NCBI RefSeq assembly: GCF_900110205.1
Contig: NZ_FOCV01000006.1
Coordinates: 62,001 to 126,000 of the forward strand
Length of the DNA: 64,000 bases
Source: Rhizobium tibeticum
GTDB lineage: Bacteria > Pseudomonadota > Alphaproteobacteria > Rhizobiales > Rhizobiaceae
Direction of reading: 5' to 3'
Positions 9,442 to 18,784 of this stretch are shown here, in pieces. Below the pieces are notes generated by a model that made no database searches, was not told where the DNA came from, and worked only from the letters and a program-made list of their open reading frames with translations. Made by a program: the position numbers and the translations under genes. Each line of letters opens with the position of its first letter. Position 1 is the first letter of the stretch.

Positions 9442-10446
9442 GTGTACGCACAGATGGTCAAAACCGACAGCGCCCGTGTCAAGACGCTCGACGAGCTGGA
9501 CCCGGTCGAACGCGCCTTTCAGGAACGAATTGACGCCGGCCAGAAGGTCGAGCCGAAGGAGTGGATGCCGGAAGGCTACCGCAAGACGCTGGTGCGACAG
9601 ATCAGCCAGCATGCTCATTCAGAGATCGTCGGTCAGCTGCCGGAAGGCAACTGGATCACGCGCGCCCCGACGCTGGAGCGCAAGGCCATCCTGCTTGCCA
9701 AGGTGCAGGATGAAGCCGGTCATGGATTATACCTCTACTGCGCGGCCGAAACACTCGGCATCAGCCGGGACGAGATGTACGAGCAGCTGCACAGTGGCAA
9801 AGCGAAGTACTCCTCGATCTTCAATTACCCGACGCTCAGCTGGGCCGATATCGGCGCGATTGGCTGGCTGGTCGACGGTGCAGCCATCATGAACCAGGTG
9901 CCGCTGCAGCGCTGTTCCTACGGGCCTTATGCTCGCGCCATGGTTCGCATCTGCAAGGAAGAAAGCTTTCACCAACGCCAGGGTTTCGACATCCTGATGA
10001 AGATGGTGAAAGGCACGCCCGCCCAAAGGGAAATGGTCCAGGACGCGCTGAACCGCTGGTGGTGGCCGTCGCTAATGATGTTCGGCCCCTCGGACGATGC
10101 CTCGGTGCACTCGGCCCAGTCGATGGCCTGGAAGATCAAGCAAAACTCCAACGACGAGCTCCGCCAGAGGTTTGTCGACCAGACCGTGCCACAAGCCGAG
10201 TATCTCGGCCTGACGGTGCCGGATCCCGATCTGACGTGGAACGAGGAAAAGGGCGGCTACGATTTCGGTGAGCCTGATTGGACCGAGTTCTTCGCCGTCA
10301 TCGCCGGCAATGGCCCGTGCAATGCCGAGCGCCTCAATGCCCGACAGAAGGCATGGAACGACGGCGCGTGGTTCCGCGATGGTCTCGTTGCCCATGCCGA
10401 GAAGATGACGTCGCGCCGCGCCGCAGCGCCCACCGCCGCCGAGTAA
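9442..10446 (+). CDS. paaA: phenylacetyl-CoA 1,2-epoxidase catalytic subunit PaaA
   Basis: 334 residues. Ferritin-like diiron protein that epoxidises the ring of phenylacetyl-CoA within the PaaABCE complex. Iron-ligand motifs are present: HSEIVG, DEAGH (ExxH of helix 2) and EESFH (ExxH of helix 4). GTG start behind AAAGGAGA; an upstream in-frame ATG at 9352 lies inside paaJ. Length agrees with the family. Confidence 0.96.
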   Translation: MYAQMVKTDSARVKTLDELDPVERAFQERIDAGQKVEPKEWMPEGYRKTLVRQISQHAHSEIVGQLPEGNWITRAPTLERKAILLAKVQDEAGHGLYLYCAAETLGISRDEMYEQLHSGKAKYSSIFNYPTLSWADIGAIGWLVDGAAIMNQVPLQRCSYGPYARAMVRICKEESFHQRQGFDILMKMVKGTPAQREMVQDALNRWWWPSLMMFGPSDDASVHSAQSMAWKIKQNSNDELRQRFVDQTVPQAEYLGLTVPDPDLTWNEEKGGYDFGEPDWTEFFAVIAGNGPCNAERLNARQKAWNDGAWFRDGLVAHAEKMTSRRAAAPTAAE

Positions 10447-10551
10447 TGTGCGCACGCCCCTTGGGCGTCCGCTTTGAGCAGTCGCAATCGTAACAAATAC
10501 GCGATCTCCGGGGCCCTTTGGCCGCGAGAGCGCGAGCAGGGAGAAACATCG

Positions 10552-10836
10552 ATGCCCAGCGAATGGCCCCTTTGGGAAGTTTTCATCCGCGGCCAGCACG
10601 GCCTCAATCACCGGCATGTCGGCAGCCTGCATGCGCCGGACGCCGAAATGGCCATCAACAACGCCCGCGACGTCTATACCCGCCGCAATGAAGGGGTGAG
10701 CATCTGGGTGGTGCGCTCGAGCGAAATCACCGCAAGTGCTCCATCGGAGAAAGGGCCGCTGTTCGACCCGTCAAACTCCAAGGTCTACCGCCACCCGACG
10801 TTCTTCGACATTCCCGATGAAGTGGGGCATATGTGA
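10552..10836 (+). CDS. paaB: phenylacetyl-CoA epoxidase subunit PaaB
   Basis: 94 residues, ATG after AGGGAGAAAC. Recognised by WPLWEVFIRGQHGLNHRHVG and the alternating beta/alpha pattern of this small structural subunit, which links PaaAC heterodimers. The preceding gap of 105 bp after paaA carries no gene. Its stop TGA overlaps the paaC start, so the two are translationally coupled. Confidence 0.95.
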   Translation: MPSEWPLWEVFIRGQHGLNHRHVGSLHAPDAEMAINNARDVYTRRNEGVSIWVVRSSEITASAPSEKGPLFDPSNSKVYRHPTFFDIPDEVGHM

Positions 10837-11615
10837 TGAGCGCTCCCTCCAACACGGCCGTCAGCCCGACGGCACTCTTCGAGTTCCTGACGCGCATCGG
10901 CGATAACGCGCTCATCCTCGGCCACCGCGTGTCCGAGTGGTGCGGGCATTCGCCGGCACTGGAAGAGGACATCGCGCTTTCCAACACCGCGCTTGATCTG
11001 ATCGGGCAGACCCAGCTCTGGCTCGGTCTTGCCGGTGAAATCGAAGCTCAGGGCCGCAGCGCCGACAATCTTGCCTATCTGCGCGATGCCCGCGACTTCC
11101 GCAACGTGCTGCTCGTCGAGCGCCCGAACGGCGATTTTGGAAAGACGCTGATGCGTCAGTTTCTGTTCGATGCCTGGCATTTCCTGATGTTGAGGGCCCT
11201 GCGCTCGTCGACGCACAAGCGTATCGCCGACATCGCGGAAAAAGCCTCGAAGGAAGTTGCCTACCATCTCGATCGCAGCCGCGATCTGATCATCCGTCTT
11301 GGTGACGGCACCGCCGAAAGCCACCGGCGCATGCAGGAGGCGCTTGACGATCTCTGGGCCTATACCGGCGAACTTTTCGTCGGCGACGCGTCCGATGCCG
11401 AGCTTGCTGCGGCCGGCATTGCACCGGAGCCCGAAAGCCTGAAGGCCGCGTGGGACGAGTTGGTTGATGACGCGCTTTCAGACGCGACGCTGAAGAAGCC
11501 GGCCGACGGCTTCATGCATAAGGGCGGCAAGCGCGGCGTTCATACCGAGCACATGGGCTTCATCCTCGCTGAACTGCAGTTCCTGCAGCGCGCCTATCCG
11601 GGCGCGAGCTGGTAA
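10836..11615 (+). CDS. paaC: phenylacetyl-CoA epoxidase structural subunit PaaC
   Basis: 259 residues. Ferritin-like partner of PaaA; shows the PaaC opening (LTRIGDNALILGHRVSEW), DIALSNTALDLIGQTQLWL and DAWHFLMLRALR. As usual for PaaC the iron-binding ExxH pairs are lost, making it structural. The ATG at 10836 overlaps the paaB stop (TGATG); a GTG one codon earlier is also possible. Confidence 0.95.
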   Translation: MSAPSNTAVSPTALFEFLTRIGDNALILGHRVSEWCGHSPALEEDIALSNTALDLIGQTQLWLGLAGEIEAQGRSADNLAYLRDARDFRNVLLVERPNGDFGKTLMRQFLFDAWHFLMLRALRSSTHKRIADIAEKASKEVAYHLDRSRDLIIRLGDGTAESHRRMQEALDDLWAYTGELFVGDASDAELAAAGIAPEPESLKAAWDELVDDALSDATLKKPADGFMHKGGKRGVHTEHMGFILAELQFLQRAYPGASW

Positions 11616-11631
11616 ACGGAAGGAGGCGGTT

Positions 11632-12156
11632 ATGATAGCCGCGACGTTGCCGTCGATCGCCGATATCTGGCGGTGGCTTGAAGAGGTGCAGGATCCGGAA
11701 ATCCCGGTGATCTCGCTTGTCGATCTTGGCATCATCCGCGGTGTCGCATGGAAGGAGGACACGCTGGTCGTGACGGTGACGCCCACCTATTCCGGCTGTC
11801 CGGCGACCGCGCTCATCAACCTCGATATCGAGCGGGCGCTAAAGGAAAAAGGGATCGAAAAGCTCAGACTGGAGCGCCAGCTGTCGCCGGCCTGGACGAC
11901 CGACTGGATCAGCACCGAGGGTCGCGAAAAACTGCGCGCCTACGGCATTGCGCCGCCCGTGGACGGAACGGCGATAGACGGCATCCTGCGCCAGCGCGTC
12001 GACCGGCTCTCCGGCCGCTCCAATCTGATGATCGTCTGTCCGCGTTGCGGCTCGACGAACACGGAAAAGATCAGCCAGTTCGGCTCGACACCGTGCAAGG
12101 CGAGCTATCGCTGCACCGATTGCCTGGAACCATTCGATTATTTCAAGTGCATCTGA
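11632..12156 (+). CDS. paaD: PaaD, MIP18/DUF59-type maturation factor of the epoxidase
   Basis: 174 residues. N-terminal MIP18/DUF59 domain with VQDPEIPVISLVDLGI and TPTYSGCPA, whose Cys is the conserved one in this family, then a C-terminal zinc-ribbon-like CPRCGS ... CTDC. PaaD is needed for epoxidase activity, probably through Fe-S or diiron assembly. ATG behind GGAGG, 16 bp after paaC. Confidence 0.94.
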   Translation: MIAATLPSIADIWRWLEEVQDPEIPVISLVDLGIIRGVAWKEDTLVVTVTPTYSGCPATALINLDIERALKEKGIEKLRLERQLSPAWTTDWISTEGREKLRAYGIAPPVDGTAIDGILRQRVDRLSGRSNLMIVCPRCGSTNTEKISQFGSTPCKASYRCTDCLEPFDYFKCI

Positions 12157-12181
12157 CCCTTTGCCTAGTGAGGTCCGCAAT

Positions 12182-13258
12182 ATGGCACGTTTCCATTCCC
12201 TTCAGGTCACCGACATCCGGCGCGAAACACGCGATGCCGTCGTCGTCACGCTTACCCCGCAGGACGAGGACCGCAGCGCGTTCGATTTCACGCAAGGCCA
12301 GTACCTGACCTTCCGCCGCAAGTTCGACGGCGAGGAGTTGCGACGTTCGTATTCGATCTGTGCGGGGCGGGATGAGGGCTTGCTCAGGGTCGGCATCAAG
12401 CGGGTCGATGGTGGCTGCTTTTCGACATGGGCGAACGAAGAACTCAGCGTCGGCGACACCATGGAAGCCATGCCGCCGATGGGCGCGTTCTTCACGGCGA
12501 TCGAGCCTGATGTTTCCAAGACCTATCTGGGATTTGCCGGCGGAAGCGGCATCACACCGGTCCTTTCGATCATTAAGACGACGCTCGCTCGCGAGCCACG
12601 TTCACGCTTCACGCTGGTCTATGCCAACCGACAAATCAGCTCGATCATGTTCCGCGAGGAGCTGGACGACCTGAAGGACACCTATCTCGGCCGGCTGTCG
12701 ATCTTGCACATTCTGGAAAGCGAGGCGCAGGATATCGACCTCTTTACGGGTCGCGTCGACGTCGAGAAATGCGCCGGCCTGTTCAAGCACTGGATCGATC
12801 TGAAGGCCATCGATACGGTCTTCATCTGCGGACCGGAACCGATGATGCTGTCGATTGCCGCCGCACTTCGCGATCACGGGATGCGCGAGGAACAGATCAA
12901 GTTCGAACTCTTCGCATCCTCCCAGCCGGGACGTGCGCGCCGCAGGGCGGAAAGTGCTGCGGGCGTCGACAAGGACACGGCCTGCCAGGCAACGGTGATG
13001 CTCGATGGCGCAACCCGCGTCTTCAAGATGCCTAAACAAGGGCAAACGCTGCTCGAGGCGGCGCTCGAAAACAACATGGACGCGCCCTACGCCTGTAAGG
13101 CAGGCGTCTGTTCCACTTGTCGGGCCAAGGTCCTGGAGGGTGAGACCGAGATGGAGGTCAACCATGCGCTCGAGGACTACGAGGTCCGCCAGGGCTACGT
13201 CTTGACCTGCCAGTGCTATCCGCTGAGCGACCGCATCGTCGTCAGCTACGACCAGTAA
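12182..13258 (+). CDS. paaE: phenylacetyl-CoA epoxidase reductase PaaE
   Basis: 358 residues. FAD-binding domain (RRSYSICAG), NAD(P)-binding domain (FAGGSGITP, FICGPEPMM) and a C-terminal plant-type 2Fe-2S domain with CKAGVCSTCRAKV and a later LTCQC. It passes electrons from NADPH to the PaaA diiron centre. An in-frame start at 12161 gives seven extra residues without family support; the ATG at 12182 gives the standard ARFHSLQV N-terminus. Confidence 0.95.
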   Translation: MARFHSLQVTDIRRETRDAVVVTLTPQDEDRSAFDFTQGQYLTFRRKFDGEELRRSYSICAGRDEGLLRVGIKRVDGGCFSTWANEELSVGDTMEAMPPMGAFFTAIEPDVSKTYLGFAGGSGITPVLSIIKTTLAREPRSRFTLVYANRQISSIMFREELDDLKDTYLGRLSILHILESEAQDIDLFTGRVDVEKCAGLFKHWIDLKAIDTVFICGPEPMMLSIAAALRDHGMREEQIKFELFASSQPGRARRRAESAAGVDKDTACQATVMLDGATRVFKMPKQGQTLLEAALENNMDAPYACKAGVCSTCRAKVLEGETEMEVNHALEDYEVRQGYVLTCQCYPLSDRIVVSYDQ

Positions 13259-13286
13259 TCGGTCGAGGACCGAGGGAGGAATGCCG

Positions 13287-14042
13287 ATGCCCGATACGAT
13301 GCCGATCGAGGAGTACCTGCTCAAGGGGGGCGTGCTGACGTCGCCGGACAATGCGCCGCCGCGCTATCGCGGCGAGCTCTTGCGCCTGATGGCGAGTTTC
13401 GTCGACAGCGAGCTTGCGGGTGCGGCCGGCTTTGCCGATACGATCAACGATGCGCCTGGTATCAAGGAGCGCATCGCGTCTGCCAAGATCGTTCTTGAAA
13501 AGACCGACCATGCCGGACGCGTGCTCGAGATCATGGGTAGCTTCGGCGCCGATAGCGGCCGCTATGCCGCGCACCATCCATGGGACGCCCGCCTGAAGCG
13601 CGACACCGACATCGGTGCAGCACGCCAGGGCGGCGACATGCGCCTTTCCGTTTTCCACTATCCCCTTGAGGGCTGGATCGATGCAGTCGTTATGAATGTG
13701 CTGATGGGCACTGCAAGCACCATCCAGTTGCGGGAGCTCACTCACGTCTCCTACCAGCCACTTGCCGAAGTGTTCCGCGCCATTCTGCCGCGAGAGGCGC
13801 ATCACACCGATCTCGGCATCGAGGCGCTGAAGCGGATTGCCGAAGATGAGGAAGGGGCGAAGGCCGCGCGTGAAGCGATCATCTATTGGCGGCCGCGCGT
13901 TGCCGCAAGCTTTGGACTCTCCGGATCGGCGCGCTACCAAACTCTGTCCCGTTTCGGCCTTCGCCATACCCCTAACGAGACGCTGCTGTCTGAATGGCAG
14001 GCGGCCATCGACGCGCAGCTTGCTGCGCTCAATCTGAACTGA
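13287..14042 (+). CDS. third PaaA/PaaC-like ferritin-fold protein of the paa operon
   Basis: 251 residues. Belongs to the PaaA/PaaC family by overall pattern (SELAGAAGF for helix 1, KIVLEKTDHAGRVLEIMG for helix 2, PREAHHTDLG for helix 4), but is clearly different from both neighbours. When aligned with PaaA, the helix-1 Glu and the helix-4 ExxH (EAHH) are kept, while helix 2 reads KTDH where PaaA has EAGH, the Glu standing one position earlier. The diiron site is therefore altered or half-lost. Start taken at 13287, six bases after GGGAGGA; the ATG at 13281 is too close to it. Co-operonic with paaE and paaZ. It could be an accessory or regulatory subunit, or an oxygenase for another acyl-CoA; function unknown. 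Confidence 0.85.
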   Translation: MPDTMPIEEYLLKGGVLTSPDNAPPRYRGELLRLMASFVDSELAGAAGFADTINDAPGIKERIASAKIVLEKTDHAGRVLEIMGSFGADSGRYAAHHPWDARLKRDTDIGAARQGGDMRLSVFHYPLEGWIDAVVMNVLMGTASTIQLRELTHVSYQPLAEVFRAILPREAHHTDLGIEALKRIAEDEEGAKAAREAIIYWRPRVAASFGLSGSARYQTLSRFGLRHTPNETLLSEWQAAIDAQLAALNLN

Positions 14043-14059
14043 CCGGAAGGATTAAAACA

Positions 14060-16117
14060 ATGAACGTTCTGGTAATGGAGCCACGCCGCCTCGAAAGCTA
14101 TGTCTATGGCCGCTGGGTTCCCGGCACGAAGGATGGCGCTGAACTGCGCGATGCCTCGACGGGCGCACCGGTGGCGCTGATCGATTCTACCGGTGTCGAT
14201 TTTGCGTCGTCTCTGGCCTACGGCCGCGAGAAGGCAGGTCCCGCACTCAGGCGCATGTCGTTTCATGAGCGCGCCGCCATGCTGAAGGCACTTGGCCAGG
14301 CGCTGATGGACCGGAAGGAGGAGTTCTACGCCCTGTCGTCGGCGACTGGCGCCACCAGGACAGACAGCTGGATCGATATCGACGGCGGCATCGGCACTCT
14401 GTTGTCCTATGCCTCAAAGGGTCGACGCGAGCTGCCCAATACGCGCGTACTCGTTGATGGCGACGTGGAAACCCTGTCGCGCGACGGAACGTTCTCGGCC
14501 CGGCACATTCTGTCGCCGCTGCAGGGCGTCGCCATTCACATCAATGCCTTCAACTTCCCGGTCTGGGGCATGCTGGAGAAGCTGGCGCCGACCCTCATCG
14601 CCGGCATGCCGGCGATCGTCAAGCCGGCAAGCCAGACGGCCTATCTCACCGAGCTTGTCGTGCGTCGCATGATCGAAACCGGTCTTCTGCCGGAGGGCGC
14701 CGTGCAACTGGTCTGCGGTTCGGTCGGCGATCTCCTCGACCATGTCGACGGGCAAGATGTCGTAACCTTCACCGGTTCGGCCTGGACGGGCCGCAAGCTG
14801 AAGACCCATCCGGCGATCATCGAAAATTCGGTGCGCTTCACCATGGAGGCAGACAGCCTCAATGCGACTGTCCTCGGCCTCGACGCGGGCCCCGGCACGG
14901 AAGAGTTCGACCTCTTCGTCAAGGAAGTCTCTCGAGAGATGACGGCAAAGGCCGGCCAGAAGTGCACGGCCATCCGCCGCGTCATCGCGCCACGCGCCTA
15001 TTGCGACGCGCTGGTCTCCGTCCTTGGCGAGCGTCTTGGCAAGACCACGCTCGGCAATGCCGCCGATGAAACCGTCCGCATGGGCCCGCTTGCAAGCCTT
15101 GCTCAGCGTGACGAGGTCCGCGCGCGCATCGGCGATCTTCTCGCCGATGCCGAGATCGTCGCCGGCGATCCGGACAATCCGCGCGTTGTGTCGGGTGACG
15201 CGGAAGCCGGCGCCTTCCTCAATCCGGTCCTGCTTTATTGCGACAAGCCCTGGCAAGCCAAGGCCGTGCACGACGTCGAAGCCTTCGGCCCGGTCAGCAC
15301 GGTCATGCCTTATGACAGTGCCGAGGAGGCGGTGGATCTTGCCCGCCGCGGCAAGGGAAGTCTCGTTTCCTCCGTCTTCACCAACGATCCCATCTTTGCC
15401 GAAGACGTGGTCCTCGGCATGGCGCCGTTCCACGGACGGGTGCTGATCGGCAACCGCACGAGCGCCAAGACGTCGACCGGCCACGGCTCGCCGCTGCCCG
15501 GTCTGGTGCATGGCGGTCCAGGACGCGCCGGCGGTGGCGAGGAATTGGGCGGCCTTCGCGGGGTCATGCATTACATGCAGCGCACGGCGGTGCAAGGCGC
15601 ACCGACGCTTCTGTCTGCCGTCACCGGCCGCTGGGTTGCCGGTGCCGACGTGCGCCGTGATGGCGAGCACCCGTTCCGCAAGTCGCTTGCAGAACTGCAA
15701 ATCGGCGACCAGCTGGTAACAGGTACGCGCACGGTCACGCTTGAAGATATCGAGCATTTCGCCAAATTCACAGGCGATACCTTCTATGCCCACATGGACG
15801 AGGAAGCCGCACGCGCCAATCCGTTCTTCGACGGCCGCGTCGCCCACGGCTATCTGATCGTCTCCTTCGCCGCCGGTCTATTTGTTGACCCGGCCCCTGG
15901 CCCGGTTCTCGCCAATTATGGGGTCGACAACCTGCGCTTCCTCACGCCGGTCAATCCGGGCGATACGCTGCAGGTCCAATTGACCTGCAAGGAGATCAAC
16001 CCGCGCATCGGCGCCGAGCATGGCGAAGTGCGCTGGGATTGCCGTGTGAGCAACCAGAGTCGTGCGACGGTTGCCCAGTACGACGTGCTGACGATGGTGG
16101 CCAAGACAAGGGACTGA
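14060..16117 (+). CDS. paaZ: PaaZ: oxepin-CoA hydrolase / 3-oxo-5,6-dehydrosuberyl-CoA semialdehyde dehydrogenase
   Basis: 685 residues, full length for PaaZ. Residues 1-520 form an aldehyde dehydrogenase with general base Glu in FTMEADSLN (about 262) and nucleophile Cys in [10 protein letters not shown] (about 301). The C-terminal MaoC-type hydratase domain ([23 protein letters not shown]) opens the oxepin ring. The two activities channel a reactive aldehyde. Start at 14060, where AAGGA lies upstream; the frame continues back into the previous gene without homology. Both halves are intact, unlike the paaN relic at 32031. Confidence 0.96.
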   Translation: MNVLVMEPRRLESYVYGRWVPGTKDGAELRDASTGAPVALIDSTGVDFASSLAYGREKAGPALRRMSFHERAAMLKALGQALMDRKEEFYALSSATGATRTDSWIDIDGGIGTLLSYASKGRRELPNTRVLVDGDVETLSRDGTFSARHILSPLQGVAIHINAFNFPVWGMLEKLAPTLIAGMPAIVKPASQTAYLTELVVRRMIETGLLPEGAVQLVCGSVGDLLDHVDGQDVVTFTGSAWTGRKLKTHPAIIENSVRFTMEADSLNATVLGLDAGPGTEEFDLFVKEVSREMTAKAGQKCTAIRRVIAPRAYCDALVSVLGERLGKTTLGNAADETVRMGPLASLAQRDEVRARIGDLLADAEIVAGDPDNPRVVSGDAEAGAFLNPVLLYCDKPWQAKAVHDVEAFGPVSTVMPYDSAEEAVDLARRGKGSLVSSVFTNDPIFAEDVVLGMAPFHGRVLIGNRTSAKTSTGHGSPLPGLVHGGPGRAGGGEELGGLRGVMHYMQRTAVQGAPTLLSAVTGRWVAGADVRRDGEHPFRKSLAELQIGDQLVTGTRTVTLEDIEHFAKFTGDTFYAHMDEEAARANPFFDGRVAHGYLIVSFAAGLFVDPAPGPVLANYGVDNLRFLTPVNPGDTLQVQLTCKEINPRIGAEHGEVRWDCRVSNQSRATVAQYDVLTMVAKTRD

Positions 16118-16122
16118 TTAAT

Positions 16123-16737
16123 ATGGCGCAGGTCTATTCCTATGATGGCGTCGTGCCGGTGATCCATCCAACGGCTTTCGTCCATCCGGCCGCCGTGGTG
16201 ATTGGCGACGTCATCATTGGACCGGCCTGCTATGTCGGCCCGTGCGCCGTATTGCGCGGTGATTTCGGGCGGATCGTCATGGAACGTGGCTCGAACGTCC
16301 AGGAGACCTGCGTCGTTCATAGCTTTCCTGACGTGGAGGTGGTGATCGGCGAAGACGGTCATATCGGCCACGGCGCCGTGCTGCACGGCTGCCGCATCGG
16401 TCGCAATGCCATGGTCGGAATGAATGCCGTGGTCATGGACGAAGCCGTGATCGGCGAAAATTCCATCGTTGCCGCCATGGCTTTCGTCAAGGCAGGCGCT
16501 GAAATCCCGGCAAACAGCCTGGCGGTCGGATCCCCTGCCAGGGTCATTCGCGAACTAAGCGAAAAAGAAATCGCCTGGAAGCGTCAGGGAACGGGGGTCT
16601 ATCAGCGCCTCGCACTGGAAGCCAAGGACAAGCTTCGACCCGTCGAACCGCTCCGCGAACCGGAAGCAGACCGTCGGCGCATCCAGGCTCCCGAATATGA
16701 CCCGCTGATCCTGGAGCGGCTAAAATTCGGGGATTGA
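16123..16737 (+). CDS. paaY: PaaY, hexapeptide-repeat thioesterase / gamma-carbonic-anhydrase-like protein
   Basis: 204 residues. Left-handed beta-helix of hexapeptide repeats ([23 protein letters not shown]) with the metal-site histidines in VVHSFPD and [12 protein letters not shown]. The PaaY-specific tail is [20 protein letters not shown] and ends [11 protein letters not shown]. PaaY hydrolyses dead-end CoA esters of the pathway, releasing CoA. It starts 5 bp after paaZ. A decayed copy of its 3' half lies at about 28400-28629. Confidence 0.93.
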   Translation: MAQVYSYDGVVPVIHPTAFVHPAAVVIGDVIIGPACYVGPCAVLRGDFGRIVMERGSNVQETCVVHSFPDVEVVIGEDGHIGHGAVLHGCRIGRNAMVGMNAVVMDEAVIGENSIVAAMAFVKAGAEIPANSLAVGSPARVIRELSEKEIAWKRQGTGVYQRLALEAKDKLRPVEPLREPEADRRRIQAPEYDPLILERLKFGD

Positions 16738-16743
16738 GCCAAA

Positions 16744-16780
16744 GCATGTCCCGTACGGGAACGGGTTTCGGGACAAATGC
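16744..16780. repeat. rhizobial-type intergenic hairpin repeat
   Basis: GCATGTCCCG at the left and CGGGACAAATGC at the right form imperfect inverted arms; inside is the perfect palindrome TCCCGTACGGGA (16749-16760). The pattern resembles short dispersed hairpin repeats found after genes in Rhizobiaceae. It may also help end transcription after paaY. Confidence 0.45.
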
Positions 16781-16801
16781 GATCCCGCCTGTCCGCGTAT
16801 C

Positions 16802-17009
16802 ATGGCTTGCCTGGAGCGGTGCGGTACCTATAAGGCCGCCAATGATGCAGCCGCTGCCGGCTGGATGCTATCGGCCATTCAAGAGCGGATAGGTGAACGC
16901 GATCTTGCAGGTTGGAAAAAGCTCAAGGCCATCGTGGATAAGCAGCGCAACTCACCTTGGCGCCAAGCAGTTATGTGCATTAATCCAGGACCAAAACCGA
17001 AAGCCACGC
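16802..17009 (+). other. possible small reading frame or gene remnant
   Basis: An ATG-started frame gives about 70 plausible residues (YKAANDAAAAGWMLSAIQER, then AGWKKLKAIVDKQ) before it runs antisense into the end of the ScyD-like gene, where the composition turns arginine-rich and unconvincing. It could be a genuine small gene cut short by the neighbour, or nothing. No ribosome site stands out. Confidence 0.25.
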
Positions 17010-18017
17010 TCAGCGAGCAGGTGCGCGCGTCAGAACATAAAGGTTGCCGCCCAGCTCGGAAACGACGATCAGCCGCTCGTCCCAGACAAGCACAGACACT
17101 GGGCGGGTCAGGCCCTCGAGAATAACCGTCCGTTCCCGTGCCTTTTTATTGAACTTCAGCAATCTCCCACTCGCCTTACGAAATCCTTCCTTCTGGTCGT
17201 AGATGCCGTGTTCGAGGACAAGCATCTCTCCACCGTTGTCGAAAGCAACACTCACGGGCGCATTAAGCGCTTCGACGTCAATCTGCGGCGTTGACTGATC
17301 GCCAGCCTCGGGAATCGAAACGATCTTTCCGGCTCCGGTAAGGAAGGGAAAGCCGCCGAACAGCGCTATATAGAGGCGCCCGCCGTGAAGGGCGATACCG
17401 GCTGGCACCGCATCGGTTTCGTAGCTGTTGCCTTCGGCGAACTCGGTCGGTGAAAGGCTGCGGAGCGCCGTGGCCGCCTGCTCCATGCGGCGGAATGTCA
17501 GAAGCGTGCTTTTGTGGCCGTCGGGCTGTACGCGTTCGACACTGTTTCGAGCGGAGTCGATCACGTAGTAGCGTCCGCTCGCCGCAACGAAGTCGAACGG
17601 ATTCCAGAAATCGTTGCTGATGACACGGACCTGACCGGCCGCGTTGAGCGCAACGAGCGCGTGGTCAAGCGGCCCCTCCTTCGAGCCGACTGGCGTCCAT
17701 CCCTGGGCGACGACAAGTCCATCATCGGCGCGGACGACACGATATGGACCGGTCGGGTCACCGATCACGTCGAGGCCATGGGGAAATACCGGACCGAATG
17801 CGACAAGCTTGCCGTCCGCGCCGCGCCGGTAGAGCCGGCCGCTGGCGAGATCGCTGACGAGCAGGTCTCCGGCGTCGCGAGATAGGCCGGCGAAGGCGGC
17901 ACCAGGCGTGTTGAAGGTCTCGAGCGTGTAGCCGGGCGGCGCCGTCGGTTCAGCACCAGTACCGGTGGCTGGGAGCAGAAAACCGGTGACGATCATCAAG
18001 GTGTAGAGCGGACGCAT
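17010..18017 (-). CDS. secreted ScyD/ScyE-type beta-propeller protein
   Basis: 335 residues with a clear Sec signal (LYTLMIVTGFLLPATGTGA). The mature part has propeller-like repeats: GDLLVSDLASGRLYR, WNPFDFVAASGRYYVIDSA, VPAGIALHGGRLYIALFGGF and RLIVVSELGGNLY, as in ScyD/ScyE family proteins. Substrate unknown. It overlaps the end of the SUMF1-like gene by 22 bp and is the last gene of the minus-strand ABC importer operon, so a role in periplasmic handling of the same substrate is possible. Confidence 0.75.
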   Translation of the reverse strand: MRPLYTLMIVTGFLLPATGTGAEPTAPPGYTLETFNTPGAAFAGLSRDAGDLLVSDLASGRLYRRGADGKLVAFGPVFPHGLDVIGDPTGPYRVVRADDGLVVAQGWTPVGSKEGPLDHALVALNAAGQVRVISNDFWNPFDFVAASGRYYVIDSARNSVERVQPDGHKSTLLTFRRMEQAATALRSLSPTEFAEGNSYETDAVPAGIALHGGRLYIALFGGFPFLTGAGKIVSIPEAGDQSTPQIDVEALNAPVSVAFDNGGEMLVLEHGIYDQKEGFRKASGRLLKFNKKARERTVILEGLTRPVSVLVWDERLIVVSELGGNLYVLTRAPAR

Positions 18018-18784
18018 CTGAAGCCACCATTGGCTGAGAACCGGAATTCCGGATCATAGGCGAGCCGATAGGTCGTTGTCAGGTGGTTTGGGTCGCTGTT
18101 CCAGGAGCCCCCACGAAGCACGCGGTACAGCCCGGCGCTCCTCGCCGCGGTCCCGCCTTCATACGGCGCGTAGCCATCACGGGTCCACTCCCAGACATTG
18201 CCGACAAGATTGAGGACGCCCTCTTTGCTTGCGCCATCGGCGAAGGACGCCGCCGGTGCGGTCATCGGATACCCATCGCGCGCGTCGCCGGAACAACAGG
18301 CATCCGCTCCAGAATTTGCGCGCGCATTGCCCGGCGGGACCTCGCCCCATGGGAACGCGCTGCCCTTCGTTCCTCGCGCCGCACGCTCGTATTGTTGTTC
18401 CGATGGAAGAACCAACCCGTAGTGACGGCAAAATGCATCGGCGTCTTCCCAACTCACCCCGACGACCGGCCGGTCGTCCAATCCCAGGATTGGGTGATTG
18501 GCGTAGAAGGCCGCCCGATGGCCGGTCTCCTTGACGAAGAGCCCATATTGCTGGTTTGTAATCTCGGTGCGATTGATCGCAAACGCCTGCCCCTCCAGTT
18601 CGCGCCGCGGGCGTTCGTTTTCAGGGCCATCGTCGCGGCCGAAGATGAACGTCCCCGCAGGAATTTCAATCAGCGGATTTTCAGCGATGAGGCCGCCATC
18701 GGCAGCGGTCGCGCCAAATGCAAGGGTGATCACCATCGCTGACGTCCAACGGCTAGAAGTCAACACGATCTTGAGTCTCGCCAT
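17996..18784 (-). CDS. exported SUMF1/formylglycine-generating-enzyme-like protein
   Basis: 262 residues. The ATG at 18784 gives a signal peptide (MARLKIVLTSSRW...LAFGATAADG); the frame continues upstream only antisense-free inside the ATPase gene. The FGE-sulfatase fold is shown by IPAGTFIFGRDDG, VGVSWEDADAFC, LPSEQQYERAARG, NVWEWTRDGY and RVLRGGSWNSD. The two catalytic cysteines of true formylglycine-generating enzymes, after RGGS, are absent, so it is more likely a binding or assembly module than an oxidase. Overlaps the ATPase gene by 32 bp and the propeller gene by 22 bp. Confidence 0.8.
   Translation of the reverse strand: MARLKIVLTSSRWTSAMVITLAFGATAADGGLIAENPLIEIPAGTFIFGRDDGPENERPRRELEGQAFAINRTEITNQQYGLFVKETGHRAAFYANHPILGLDDRPVVGVSWEDADAFCRHYGLVLPSEQQYERAARGTKGSAFPWGEVPPGNARANSGADACCSGDARDGYPMTAPAASFADGASKEGVLNLVGNVWEWTRDGYAPYEGGTAARSAGLYRVLRGGSWNSDPNHLTTTYRLAYDPEFRFSANGGFRCVRSTP

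Noticed and set aside
14414..15847. 477-residue minus-strand frame opposite paaZ
   Set aside because: Antisense of intact paaZ; composition is typical of reverse-frame artefacts.
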